Part shown: positions 52,285-61,345 of the stretch, one piece after another | Layout: each line of letters opens with the position of its first letter | Position numbering within the stretch: position 1 is the first letter of the stretch | From: TMP-24 sp046348855 | GTDB lineage: Bacteria > Pseudomonadota > Alphaproteobacteria > Rhodobacterales > Rhodobacteraceae | Assembly: GCA_046348855.1 (NCBI GenBank) | Contig: JAXMDK010000013.1 | Coordinates: forward strand, 62,001 to 126,000 | DNA length: 64,000 nt | Direction of reading: 5' to 3' | The notes under the pieces: model-generated | The model's input: the letters and a program-made list of their open reading frames with translations, nothing else | The model's database searches: none | Told to the model about the DNA's origin: nothing | Made by a program: the position numbers and the translations under genes

Positions 52285-52307
52285 TTATAATTATTGAATG
52301 TTATATG
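52279..52307 (+). promoter_or_regulatory. Putative sqr promoter
   Basis: TTGAAT (52279-52284) and TATATG (52302-52307) with 17 bases between them. The operator-like dyad covers the -35, so repressor binding would block RNA polymerase. Confidence 0.5.
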
Positions 52308-52382
52308 CAAGTGGGGAACGCAGGAAAGGCAGGCGGAATGTCGCCAGGCGACGCTGGCTGCACTCGCATCGGAGGAAATGCC

Positions 52383-53675
52383 ATGTCCCACATCGTTGTT
52401 CTCGGCGCCGGTCTTGGCGGCGTCATCATGGCCTACGAGATGAAGACCAGGTTGCGGCCCGAGGATCGTCTGACCGTGGTCAATCTGGGTTCGAGCTATT
52501 CGTTCGTGCCTTCCAACCCCTGGCTGGCGGTCGGCTGGCGCCAGCCCGCCGACATTTCGGTCGACCTTGCGCCGGTGCTGAAGCAGCGCGGCATCGAGCT
52601 GCGCCCGGAAGGGGCCGAGCGGGTCGAGCCCGCCCTGAACCAGGTCCGCCTGAACGGCGGCGATGTCGTCGGCTATGACTATCTGATCATCGCCACCGGG
52701 CCGGCACTGGCCTTTGACGAGGTGCCGGGGCTTGGGCCGGCGGGACATACGCAGTCGATCTGCCAGGCCGAGCATGCGGTCATGGCCAAGGCTGCCTTCG
52801 ACAAGCTGGTCAAGGCGCCGGGCCCGGTCGTCATAGGCGCCGTCCAGGGTGCCTCCTGCTATGGTCCGGCCTACGAATTCGCCTTCATCCTCGACACCGC
52901 GTTGCGCAACGCGCGGGTCCGTGACCGTGTGCCGATGACCTTCGTGACGCCCGAGCCCTATATCGGGCATCTCGGGCTTGACGGCGTCGGCGACACCAAG
53001 GGCCTGATCGAAAGCGCGCTGAGGGAACGCCACATCAAGTGGATCACCAATGCCCGCACCACCAAGGCCGAGGCCGACCGGCTTACGGTCGAGGAGGTCA
53101 ACGACGACGGGTCGGTCAAGGTGACGCATGAACTGCCCTTCGCCTTTTCGATGCTGCTGCCGGCGTTCCGGGGCGTGCCCGCCGTTCATGGCATCGAGGG
53201 ACTGACCAACCCGCGCGGCTTCATCACCATCGACAAGCATCAGCGCAACCCGGCCTTCCCGAACGTCTTCGCCATCGGCGTCTGCGTCGCCATTCCTCCG
53301 GTCGGCAAGACGCCGCTGGCGGTCGGCGTGCCGAAGACCGGCTTCATGATCGAATCGATGGTCGCCGCGACGGCCGAGAACATCGCGGCCCTGCTGAAAG
53401 GCGAAGAGCCGAAGGCGGTCGCCACCTGGAACGCTGTCTGCCTCGCCGATTTCGGTGACGAGGGCATCGCCTTTGTCGCCCAGCCGCAGATCCCGCCGCG
53501 CAACGTGAACTGGTCCTCGCAGGGCAAATGGGTCCACGCCGCCAAGATCGGGTTCGAGAAGTATTTCCTGCGCAAGGTCCGGCACGGCAAGGCCGACACG
53601 TTCTACGAAAACCTGGTGCTCGACATGCTGGGCATCAGGAAACTGAAGGAAATCCACATCGAGGCCACGGATTGA
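52383..53675 (+). CDS. sqr: Sulfide:quinone oxidoreductase family flavoprotein
   Basis: A 430-residue flavoprotein. The N-terminal Rossmann HIVVLGAGLGGVIMAYEMK binds FAD; cysteines in GASCYGPAYEF and AIGVCVAIPPVGKTPLAVGV are in the positions of SQR redox cysteines. It oxidises sulfide to polysulfide and passes electrons to quinone at the membrane. GGAGG precedes ATG 52383. The divergent SqrR-like repressor and downstream genes support a sulfide role. I cannot assign the SQR type by eye. Confidence 0.86.
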   Translation: MSHIVVLGAGLGGVIMAYEMKTRLRPEDRLTVVNLGSSYSFVPSNPWLAVGWRQPADISVDLAPVLKQRGIELRPEGAERVEPALNQVRLNGGDVVGYDYLIIATGPALAFDEVPGLGPAGHTQSICQAEHAVMAKAAFDKLVKAPGPVVIGAVQGASCYGPAYEFAFILDTALRNARVRDRVPMTFVTPEPYIGHLGLDGVGDTKGLIESALRERHIKWITNARTTKAEADRLTVEEVNDDGSVKVTHELPFAFSMLLPAFRGVPAVHGIEGLTNPRGFITIDKHQRNPAFPNVFAIGVCVAIPPVGKTPLAVGVPKTGFMIESMVAATAENIAALLKGEEPKAVATWNAVCLADFGDEGIAFVAQPQIPPRNVNWSSQGKWVHAAKIGFEKYFLRKVRHGKADTFYENLVLDMLGIRKLKEIHIEATD

Positions 53676-53707
53676 CCGCGGCCTCAACAACGGAAGGAAC
53701 AAACGAA

Positions 53708-53911
53708 ATGACGATCGATCGCGCCGTAATGCTGTTCGCGGGCTTCATGGTTCTCCTGTCGCTCGCGTTGGGCTTCTACCTGTCGCCCTGGTGGTTTCTG
53801 CTGAATGCCTTCGTCGGGCTGAACCTGATGCAGTCATCGGTGACCGGCTTCTGCCCGGCGGCAATCGCTTTCCGCAAGCTGGGCTTCAAGTCCGGGTGCG
53901 CCTTCGCCTGA
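53708..53911 (+). CDS. DUF2892 (YgaP transmembrane-like) protein
   Basis: A 67-residue two-helix membrane protein (AVMLFAGFMVLLSLALGFYL and WWFLLNAFVGLNLMQSSVTG) with the family's cysteine motif TGFCPAAIAFRKLG and a C-terminal SGCAF. DUF2892 domains form the membrane anchor of rhodanese YgaP and often occur alone in sulfide-response operons. GGAAGGA precedes the start; it lies 32 bases after sqr. Confidence 0.88.
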   Translation: MTIDRAVMLFAGFMVLLSLALGFYLSPWWFLLNAFVGLNLMQSSVTGFCPAAIAFRKLGFKSGCAFA

Positions 53912-53992
53912 ACCGGGCGCAGCCGTCCGTCCGCCCAGTTCCTCGTTGACGCGGCCGCCCAGGGTCGCTGCCTGAAAGAGCCTTCCTTGCCC

Positions 53993-55006
53993 ATGTCTCG
54001 ACCCATCGCCCGCCTTGCCGCCGTCGCCCTTGTTGCGACGGCGGCGTTCGCGCCCCTCCGGTCGGGGGCCGAAGATTTCGTCGTGCAGCCGCTGACCATC
54101 CCCGAGATGAAGGCCGTCTTCGGCCAGGTCGAAAGCCGCATCGTCGCGCCTGCCCGCGCCCGCATCAACGGCATCGTCCGCGAAGTCCGCGTCCAGGAAG
54201 GCGACCAGGTCCGCGAGGGCGAGGTCATCGCCCTGATCGTCGACGACAAGCTGGCGCTGCAACTCAACGCCGCGGACGCAAGGATCGAGGCGCTGAACTC
54301 GCAGCTTCAGAATGCGCGTGTGATGCTGGAACGGGCCCAGCAGCTCCGGGCTTCGGGGACGGGGTCGCAGGCCAGCCTCGATACGGCGCGGACCCAGTTC
54401 GAGGTGGTGACCAACCAGGTCGCCGCCGCGCAGGCCGAAAAGGCCGTCGTCGAACAAAGCGCCAGGGAGGGTGACGTGCTCGCCCCGGCCGCAGGGCGCG
54501 TGCTGACCGTTCCGGTGACGCTCGGCTCGGTCATTCTGGCGGGCGAGGAGATCGCCCGCATCGCGCCCGGTCCCTATTACCTGCGGCTGTCGCTGCCGGA
54601 ACGCCACGCGGCCGAGATCGTGCAGGGGGCCGACGTCCTGGTCGGCGAACGGGGTCTTGCCCAGCCGGCGGGCGATCCGGCCACCGCCCATCAGGGCAAG
54701 ATCGTCAAGGTCTATCCCGAGATCGTTGAAGGGCGGGTCATCGCCGATGTCGAGGTCGCGGGCATCGGCGACTATTTCGTCAACGAACGGACACTGGTGT
54801 CGATCCCGGTCGGCAAGCGCACGGTGCTTGCCGTGCCGCCCGACACGGTCAGGACGATCCACGGCGTCGATTATGTGCGCCTTGCCGCCGAGGGCGGCGA
54901 AATGGATGTCGCCGTCATCCTGGGCGAACCTTTCGAGCAGGGCGGCCAGCGGCTGGTCGAGGTGCTGACCGGCCTTCATGCCGGCGATCGGGTCGTGCGG
55001 CCATGA
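53993..55006 (+). CDS. RND efflux periplasmic adaptor subunit
   Basis: A 337-residue membrane-fusion protein with signal peptide (about 1-26). The biotinyl-lipoyl halves flank a coiled coil (RARINGIVREVRVQEGDQVR, then APAAGRVLTVPVTLGSVILA); a beta-barrel and membrane-proximal domain follow. ATG 53993 is chosen over an in-frame TTG 6 bases earlier. It overlaps the pump gene by ATGA. The operon context implies export of a sulfur-related or toxic compound. Confidence 0.9.
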   Translation: MSRPIARLAAVALVATAAFAPLRSGAEDFVVQPLTIPEMKAVFGQVESRIVAPARARINGIVREVRVQEGDQVREGEVIALIVDDKLALQLNAADARIEALNSQLQNARVMLERAQQLRASGTGSQASLDTARTQFEVVTNQVAAAQAEKAVVEQSAREGDVLAPAAGRVLTVPVTLGSVILAGEEIARIAPGPYYLRLSLPERHAAEIVQGADVLVGERGLAQPAGDPATAHQGKIVKVYPEIVEGRVIADVEVAGIGDYFVNERTLVSIPVGKRTVLAVPPDTVRTIHGVDYVRLAAEGGEMDVAVILGEPFEQGGQRLVEVLTGLHAGDRVVRP

Positions 55007-58000
55007 AGCTGGGAATCGCCGGCACGCTCACCCGTGCCTTCATCACCTCGCCGCTTACGCCGCTGTTCCTGCTTGCCGCGCTGGCGCTGGGGATGGTCGC
55101 GCTGATCACCCTGCCGCGCGAGGAGGAACCGCAGATCTCGGTGCCGATGGTCGACATCCGCGTCACCGCCAACGGGCTGAAGGCGGAGGATGCCGTCAAG
55201 CTGGTCACCGAGCCGCTGGAGACCATCGTCAAGAGCATCGACGGCGTGGAACACGTCTATTCCCAGATCGAGGATGACGGGACGCTGGTCACGGCGCGCT
55301 TCAAGGTCGGCACCAATTTCGATGCCGCCGTCCTGCGCGTGCACGAAAAGATCCGTGCCAATATGGACCGGATCCCGGTTGGCATTCCCGAACCGCTGAT
55401 CGTCGGGCGCGGCATCGACGATGTGGCGATTGTCGTGGTCACGCTGCGGCCGACGCCCGAGGCCGCCGCGCGCTGGACGTCCAACGGGCTGACCCGGCTG
55501 GCGCGCGAACTGCAGGTCGAGGTGTCGAAGCTGCCCGACATCGGCCTGACCTATATCGTCGGCGATCAGCCGGAACAGTTCCGGGTGGAGCCGGTACCCG
55601 AAAAGCTGTCGCTCTATGCCATCACCCTGCAGCAGCTTGCCGCCAAGATCGAGGGTGCCAACCGGTCCTTCCGCATCGGCACCGTGCGCGAGGACACCCA
55701 GCAGCGCGCCATCGTCGCCGGCCAGACGCTGCAGGCGCTGCCCGAGATCGGCAACATCTTGTTGACCGCGCGTGACGGCCGGCCCGTCTATGTCCGTGAC
55801 GTGGCGAATGTCGTGCTGGCGACCGCGCCGGCCGAGAACCGCGTCACCGACATTCGCCGGGGCGCGGGCGGGCTTGAACGGGCGCCCGCCGTGTCGCTGG
55901 CCATCGCCAAGCGGCCGGGCACCAATGCCGTGGTCATCGCCAAGGAAATCCAGGACCGGCTGGAACAGGTGCGCGGCCAGATCTTTCCGGCCGATGTCGA
56001 AATGACCGTCACCCGCGACTATGGCGAGACTGCCAACGAAAAGGCCAACGAGCTTCTGTTCCACCTTGGCCTTGCGACAGTGTCGATCGTCGTGCTGGTG
56101 GCCGTAGCCATCGGCTGGCGCGAGGCGCTGGTGGTGGCGGTCGTCATCCCGACCACGATCCTGCTCACGCTCTTTGCCTCGTGGATCATGGGCTACACAC
56201 TCAACCGGGTCAGCCTGTTCGCGCTGATCTTTTCCATCGGCATCCTCGTCGACGACGCAATCGTGGTGATAGAGAACATCGCCCGCCACTGGGCGATGCA
56301 CGATGGCCGTTCGCGCGCCCAGGGGGCCATCGACGCGGTGGCCGAGGTCGGCAATCCGACCATCGTCGCCACCCTGACGGTGGTCGCGGCGCTGCTGCCC
56401 ATGCTGTTCGTCTCGGGGATGATGGGGCCCTACATGAGCCCGATCCCGGCCAATGCTTCGGCCGCGATGCTGTTTTCCTTCTTCGTTGCGGTGGTGCTGA
56501 CCCCCTGGCTGATGATGAAGACCGGCGGTTCGCATGGCAGCGACAGTCACGGGCAGGCTGCCGGCGGCCGGCTCGGCCGGCTTTATGTCGCCGTGGCGCG
56601 GCCGATCCTGAAAAGCCGGCGGCGGGCGTGGACCTTTCTTGCGCTGGTCGGCCTGGCGACGCTGGCCTCGCTCAGCATGTTCTACACCCGGCAGGTTCCG
56701 GTGAAGCTTCTGCCGTTCGACAACAAGGCGAACCTGCAGGTCGTGGTCGACCTGCCACGGGGGGCGTCGGTTGAGGATACCGACCGGGCGCTGCAGGCGA
56801 TGGTCGACCGCCTGCAACCCGTGCCCGAGATCGTGTCGTTCCAGACCTATGCGGGCACCGCCGCGCCCTTCGACTTCAACGGGCTGGTGCGCCACTACGG
56901 CCTGCGCGCCAACCCCGAGCAGGGCGACATCGCCGTCAACCTTCTGGGCAAGGCCGACCGCGCCCGGTCGAGCCATGCCATCGCGCTGGACATCCGCGCG
57001 CGCCTTCGGGGGCTCGACCTGCCGAAAGGGGCCATCGTCAAGGTGGTCGAGCCGCCGCCCGGCCCGCCGGTGATGGGCACGCTTCTGGCCGAGATCTATG
57101 GCCCCGATGCCGGGACGCGCCGCGCGGTGGCGGCAAAGGTGCGGCAGGCGTTCGAAAGCGTGCCCTTCGTCGTCGATGTCGACGACAGCTATCACAACCA
57201 GCCCCAGCGGGTGCGGGTCGCCATCGACCAGGACAATCTGGAATATTATCGCGTCGAGCAATCGGACGTCTACGACACGCTGGCCTATCTCTTTGGCGGC
57301 AAGACGGTCGGCTATTCGCATCGCGGCGACGGCCGTCAGCCCATCGCCATCCGCCTGGCGCTGCCGAAGTCCGATGCGGTCCTGGACGAGCGCGTGCTGA
57401 CCACACCGGTTCCGGCCAATGCGCTGCCGGGCGCCCGTGGCGTGGTCGAGCTTGGCGATGTGGTCAGCGTGGTCCGCGAACCGGCCTCCTATCCGATCTT
57501 CCGTCACAACGGCCGGCCCGCCGAGATGGTGATGGCCGAACTGGCCGGCGCCTACGAGGCGCCGATCTACGGCATGCTGGCCGTGCAGGAGGCCATCGAC
57601 AAGGCCGATTGGGGCAACCTGCCGAAGCCGGTGATGTCGCTGCATGGCCAGCCCGACGACGAAAGCCATCCGACCCTGCTGTGGGACGGCGAGTGGGAAG
57701 TGACCTGGGTCACGTTCCGCGACATGGGCGCCGCCTTCATGGTGGCGATCCTCGGGATCTACATCCTGGTCGTCGCCCAGTTCGGTTCGTTCAAGCTGCC
57801 GCTGGTCATCCTGACGCCGATCCCCTTGACCTTCATCGGCATCATGCTGGGCCACTGGCTGTTCGCCGCGCCGTTCACCGCGACCTCGATGATCGGCTTC
57901 ATCGCCCTGGCCGGCATCATCGTGCGCAACTCGATCCTTCTGGCCGACTTCATCCGCCACGCCCGCCGCCCCGACCGGCCGCTGCTCGACGTGCTGCTGG

Positions 58001-58194
58001 AGGCTGGGGCGATCCGCTTCAAGCCGATCCTGCTGACCGCCATCGCCGCCATGATCGGCGCCGCGGTTATCCTCGCGGACCCGATCTTCCAGGGGCTTGC
58101 GATCTCGCTCCTGTTCGGGCTGGCCTCTTCCACCGCGCTGACCGTGCTGGTGATCCCGGCCATCTACATCGTGCTGAGGGGGGAGCGGAGCTGA
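55003..58194 (+). CDS. RND family efflux transporter permease
   Basis: A 1063-residue inner-membrane pump with 12 expected helices and two large periplasmic loops. ALITLPREEEPQISVPMVDI is the N-terminal HAE-1-like signature; FALIFSIGILVDDAIVVIEN in TM4 includes the conserved aspartate pair of proton relay; GFIALAGIIVRNSILLADFI is the matching TM10 region. Substrate unknown. It is last in the apparent sulfide-response operon, and no outer-membrane channel gene follows. Confidence 0.92.
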   Translation: MKLGIAGTLTRAFITSPLTPLFLLAALALGMVALITLPREEEPQISVPMVDIRVTANGLKAEDAVKLVTEPLETIVKSIDGVEHVYSQIEDDGTLVTARFKVGTNFDAAVLRVHEKIRANMDRIPVGIPEPLIVGRGIDDVAIVVVTLRPTPEAAARWTSNGLTRLARELQVEVSKLPDIGLTYIVGDQPEQFRVEPVPEKLSLYAITLQQLAAKIEGANRSFRIGTVREDTQQRAIVAGQTLQALPEIGNILLTARDGRPVYVRDVANVVLATAPAENRVTDIRRGAGGLERAPAVSLAIAKRPGTNAVVIAKEIQDRLEQVRGQIFPADVEMTVTRDYGETANEKANELLFHLGLATVSIVVLVAVAIGWREALVVAVVIPTTILLTLFASWIMGYTLNRVSLFALIFSIGILVDDAIVVIENIARHWAMHDGRSRAQGAIDAVAEVGNPTIVATLTVVAALLPMLFVSGMMGPYMSPIPANASAAMLFSFFVAVVLTPWLMMKTGGSHGSDSHGQAAGGRLGRLYVAVARPILKSRRRAWTFLALVGLATLASLSMFYTRQVPVKLLPFDNKANLQVVVDLPRGASVEDTDRALQAMVDRLQPVPEIVSFQTYAGTAAPFDFNGLVRHYGLRANPEQGDIAVNLLGKADRARSSHAIALDIRARLRGLDLPKGAIVKVVEPPPGPPVMGTLLAEIYGPDAGTRRAVAAKVRQAFESVPFVVDVDDSYHNQPQRVRVAIDQDNLEYYRVEQSDVYDTLAYLFGGKTVGYSHRGDGRQPIAIRLALPKSDAVLDERVLTTPVPANALPGARGVVELGDVVSVVREPASYPIFRHNGRPAEMVMAELAGAYEAPIYGMLAVQEAIDKADWGNLPKPVMSLHGQPDDESHPTLLWDGEWEVTWVTFRDMGAAFMVAILGIYILVVAQFGSFKLPLVILTPIPLTFIGIMLGHWLFAAPFTATSMIGFIALAGIIVRNSILLADFIRHARRPDRPLLDVLLEAGAIRFKPILLTAIAAMIGAAVILADPIFQGLAISLLFGLASSTALTVLVIPAIYIVLRGERS

Positions 58195-58257
58195 GGCCAC
58201 GGGCCGTTCCTGCGGTTCCCGGCTTTCCTTGCGCGCCCATCGCGTTTAGTCAGGCGC

Positions 58258-59310
58258 ATGGCCAGCGTTCCTGTCACAGATTGCGACGTCATCGCACCGA
58301 ACCTCAAGCGCCGCCTGTCGGGGGTGACTGCGACCGTGGTGCGGCTGGTGCCGTTGCAGGCGCGCATGATCGGTATCGTCACCACCGGGCCGGGGCTGCC
58401 GGCCGACCTGCCGCACATCCCGCTTGCGCGCTGCTTTGTCCTGCCGCGCGACCGCTGGCGGGTCTGGCATGCGCGGCGCAATACCGAAATGGTGCTGGGG
58501 CTGGTGCTGCGCCACCTGTTCCGGCGGCGGCTGAAACTTCTGTTCACCTCGGCGGCGCAGCGGCGGCACAAGCGCTTTACCCGGTGGCTGATCGCGCGAA
58601 TGGACCGGGTGGTGGCGACCTCGCCGCAGGCAGCTGGCTATCTGGAAGTTCCGGCAACCGTGATCATGCACGGGGTCGATTGCACGGCCTTCCGTCCGGC
58701 GCCGGACAAGCGGGCGCTGCGGCGGGAGCTGGGGCTTGATCCCGACGCCTGCCTGATCGGCTGCTTCGGCCGTATCCGGGCGCAGAAGGGGGTCGATCTG
58801 ATGGTCGACGCGGCGCTGGCGCTGTTGCCGTCGCGGCCGGACGTGCAGATGATCTTCACCGGCCGGGTGACGGACGACCAGAAGGATTTCTTCGCCGCGC
58901 AGCAGGCGCGCATCGCCGCCGCCGGATTGCAGGACCGCGTGCGGTTCCTGGGCGAACTGGGCTGGAGCGACGTGACACGCCACTATCAGGCGCTGGACCT
59001 GTTCTGCGCGCCGGCGCGGTGGGAGGGTTTCGGCCTGACGCCGCTTGAGGCGATGGCCTCGGGCGTGGCGGCCGTCGCCTCGCACGCCGGGGCCTTCACC
59101 GCGCTGATCCGCGACGGGGAAACCGGATCGCTGGTGCCGACCGGCGACGGGGCGGCGCTGACCGAGGCAATCCGTGGCTGGATCGACGACCGGGCGCGGC
59201 TGGCGGCGGCGGGGCGGGCGGCGCGGGCGCATGTCGAGGCGCGCCACCGGATCGAAGCCGAGGCCGAGGCTCTGGTGGCGATCTATCGCCAAATGCTGCC
59301 GACGCCATGA
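58258..59310 (+). CDS. Glycosyltransferase family 4 protein (LpcC-like)
   Basis: A 350-residue GT-B transferase. CDVIAPNLKRRLSGVTATVV at the start matches LpcC-type LPS-core mannosyltransferases; the GT4 domain has IGCFGRIRAQKGVDLMVDAA and the donor motif APARWEGFGLTPLEAMASG. It probably adds a core sugar of LPS at the cytosolic face. Its stop overlaps the start of the GT29-like gene (ATGA). Confidence 0.85.
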   Translation: MASVPVTDCDVIAPNLKRRLSGVTATVVRLVPLQARMIGIVTTGPGLPADLPHIPLARCFVLPRDRWRVWHARRNTEMVLGLVLRHLFRRRLKLLFTSAAQRRHKRFTRWLIARMDRVVATSPQAAGYLEVPATVIMHGVDCTAFRPAPDKRALRRELGLDPDACLIGCFGRIRAQKGVDLMVDAALALLPSRPDVQMIFTGRVTDDQKDFFAAQQARIAAAGLQDRVRFLGELGWSDVTRHYQALDLFCAPARWEGFGLTPLEAMASGVAAVASHAGAFTALIRDGETGSLVPTGDGAALTEAIRGWIDDRARLAAAGRAARAHVEARHRIEAEAEALVAIYRQMLPTP

Positions 59311-59927
59311 CGCGGGCGGGGTTCTATCTGGCCCGGATGCTGCGGCAAGAGGCGCCGCTGGCCGCGCTGTCGGTAGGGCGCGACAGTCTCATGGCGGCGC
59401 TGGACGGCAAGCGGGTGGCGCTGGTCGGCAATGCGCGGGCGCTGGCCGGGCAGGCGCATGGGGCCGAGATCGACGCGGCCGACCTGGTGATCCGCATCAA
59501 CCGCGCGCCGATGCCGTCGGCCGTCAGCCACGGCACACGCACCGACTGGCTGGCACTGGCGACCGGGATTGGCGGGGTCGAGCTGGACCGCATCCGGCCG
59601 GGGCGCATCCTGTGGATGTCGCACAAGCGCAAGCGGCTGCCCTGGCGCGTGGCGGCGTCGCCGGGGTTCTATTTGCATCCGCAGGCCGAGTTCCTGCGTC
59701 TGAAAGGCACCCTGGGCGCGCCGCCAACCACCGGGCTGATGATGATCGACCTCTGCGCGGCAAGCGGCCTGGCCGGGCTGGCCCTTTACGGCTTTGATTT
59801 CTTTGCCTCGCTCTCGCTGACCGGCAGCCGCAGCGCCGCGCAGGTGCCCCACGATTTCGCCGCCGAACGCGCCTTTGTCGAGGCGCTGATGGTGCGCGAC
59901 GCACGCATTTCGCTGACCCCGCGGTGA
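59307..59927 (+). CDS. GT29 sialyltransferase-like protein
   Basis: A 206-residue protein with the eukaryotic-type sialyltransferase motifs. L-motif-like KRVALVGNARALA and GAEIDAADLVIRINRAP (about 35-67), then an S-motif-like PPTTGLMMIDLCA and LALYGFDFF (about 140-166). The VS histidine is plausible at HDFAAER. It is short for GT29 and lacks a membrane anchor. Translational coupling to an LpcC-like GT4 points to LPS-core decoration, with CMP-Neu5Ac or CMP-Kdo as possible donors. Donor and acceptor are inference only. Confidence 0.75.
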   Translation: MTRAGFYLARMLRQEAPLAALSVGRDSLMAALDGKRVALVGNARALAGQAHGAEIDAADLVIRINRAPMPSAVSHGTRTDWLALATGIGGVELDRIRPGRILWMSHKRKRLPWRVAASPGFYLHPQAEFLRLKGTLGAPPTTGLMMIDLCAASGLAGLALYGFDFFASLSLTGSRSAAQVPHDFAAERAFVEALMVRDARISLTPR

Positions 59928-60023
59928 CAGGCAATTTCACAAATGCCGCGCTGCCGCATCTTTTGCTTTTATTGCCGGGGATGATCGGATAAGGGGCCTT
60001 CGTTTGAAGAAGGAGAACCCCAG

Positions 60024-61046
60024 ATGGGCTACAAGGTCGTTGTCGCCGGCGCCACGGGGAACGTGGGCCGTGAAATGCTGAACATCCTCGCGGAACGTGA
60101 GTTCCCGGTGGACGAGATCGCCGCGCTTGCCAGCCGCAAGTCGCTTGGCACCGAAATCAGCTTTGGCGACAAGACCCTGAAGACCAAGGACCTCGACACT
60201 TTCGATTTCACCGGCTGGGACATGGCCCTGTTCGCGGTGGGCTCCGAGGCGACGAAGATCTATGCGCCCAAGGCCGCTGCGGCGGGTTGCGTGGTGATCG
60301 ACAATTCGTCGCTCTATCGCTACGACCCCGACATTCCGCTGATCGTGCCCGAGGTGAATGCCGACGCGATCGAGGGCTACAAGAACAAGAACATCATCGC
60401 CAATCCCAACTGTTCGACCGCGCAGATGGTGGTGGCGCTGAAGCCCCTGCATGACCGCGCCCGCATCAAGCGGGTGGTGGTGGCGACCTACCAGTCGGTT
60501 TCCGGCGCGGGCAAGGCCGGGATCGACGAACTGTGGGACCAGACCAAGGCCATCTACAACCCGGTGGCCGAGGTTCCGCCGAAGAAATTCTCCAAGCAGA
60601 TCGCCTTCAACGTCATCCCCCATATCGACGTCTTCCTCGACAGCGGCGAGACCAAGGAAGAATGGAAGATGGTGGCCGAGACGAAGAAGATCCTCGACCC
60701 GAAGATCAAGGTCACCGCGACCTGCGTCCGGGTGCCGGTGTTCGTCGGCCATTCCGAGGCGGTGAACATCGAGACCGAGGATTTCCTCGACTGGCAGGAG
60801 GCGCAGGACATCCTGCGCGAGGCGCCGGGCGTGATGCTGGTCGACAAGCGCGAGGCCGGCGGCTACGTGACGCCCATCGAATGCGTCGGCGAATATGCCA
60901 CCTTCGTCAGCCGGGTGCGCCAGGATTCGACCGTCGACAACGGCCTGTCGCTGTGGTGCGTGTCCGACAACCTGCGCAAAGGCGCGGCGCTCAACGCGGT
61001 GCAGATCGCCGAACTGCTGGGCAGCCGCTGCCTGAAGAAGGGCTGA
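60024..61046 (+). CDS. asd: Aspartate-semialdehyde dehydrogenase
   Basis: A 340-residue ASADH. VVAGATGNVGREMLNILAER binds NADP; Cys130 in NPNCSTAQMVVAL is the nucleophile; RVPVFVGHSEAVNIE includes the catalytic histidine. It reduces aspartyl phosphate to the semialdehyde for lysine, methionine and threonine synthesis. AGAAGGAGA is an ample ribosome-binding site. A strong terminator follows. Confidence 0.97.
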   Translation: MGYKVVVAGATGNVGREMLNILAEREFPVDEIAALASRKSLGTEISFGDKTLKTKDLDTFDFTGWDMALFAVGSEATKIYAPKAAAAGCVVIDNSSLYRYDPDIPLIVPEVNADAIEGYKNKNIIANPNCSTAQMVVALKPLHDRARIKRVVVATYQSVSGAGKAGIDELWDQTKAIYNPVAEVPPKKFSKQIAFNVIPHIDVFLDSGETKEEWKMVAETKKILDPKIKVTATCVRVPVFVGHSEAVNIETEDFLDWQEAQDILREAPGVMLVDKREAGGYVTPIECVGEYATFVSRVRQDSTVDNGLSLWCVSDNLRKGAALNAVQIAELLGSRCLKKG

Positions 61047-61069
61047 AGCCGGCCGCGAAAGGCTATCGG

Positions 61070-61096
61070 AAGGGCGCCCCCGGGCGCCCTTTTTTC
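61070..61096 (+). terminator. Rho-independent terminator after asd
   Basis: AAGGGCGCCC pairs perfectly with GGGCGCCCTT around a 2-base loop and is followed by TTTTTT. It begins 24 bases after the asd stop and separates asd from the bluB riboswitch. Confidence 0.9.
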
Positions 61097-61132
61097 TGGA
61101 CGGAAGGCGACGGCTGCCCTATTCCCCTGCCA

Positions 61133-61288
61133 CCTTCCGGTGCCTGCCTTGGCAGGAGAATCGGGAATGCGGTGCAAGGCCGCGACGTGCCCAACGCTGT
61201 ATGGGGGACCGACGGGCGTATCCCACTGGCCGCAAGGCTGGGAAGGGGCCCGGCGGGGTGAACCCGAGTCAGAAGACCGGCCGGAAGG
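61133..61288 (+). ncRNA. Cobalamin (B12) riboswitch
   Basis: CCTTCC (61133-61138) and GGAAGG (61283-61288) form the closing P1. Inside are the CCTTGGCAGG hairpin, TCCCACTG (61221-61228) with CTGGGAAGG (61238-61246), and GAGTCAGAAGACC (61266-61278). These are conserved adenosylcobalamin-riboswitch elements. A following hairpin, TCCGCGCG/CGCGCGGA (61298-61323), lies just before the bluB ribosome-binding site and may be the expression platform. B12 should turn bluB down. Confidence 0.88.
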
Positions 61289-61345
61289 GATGGCGGTTCC
61301 GCGCGGACGGCGGGACGCGCGGACATGCCATCCGAGGGGACAAAG

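Noticed and set aside
54976..58200. A 1074-codon minus-strand frame opposite the RND pump
   Set aside because: Antisense shadow caused by high GC at third codon positions; no domain signature.
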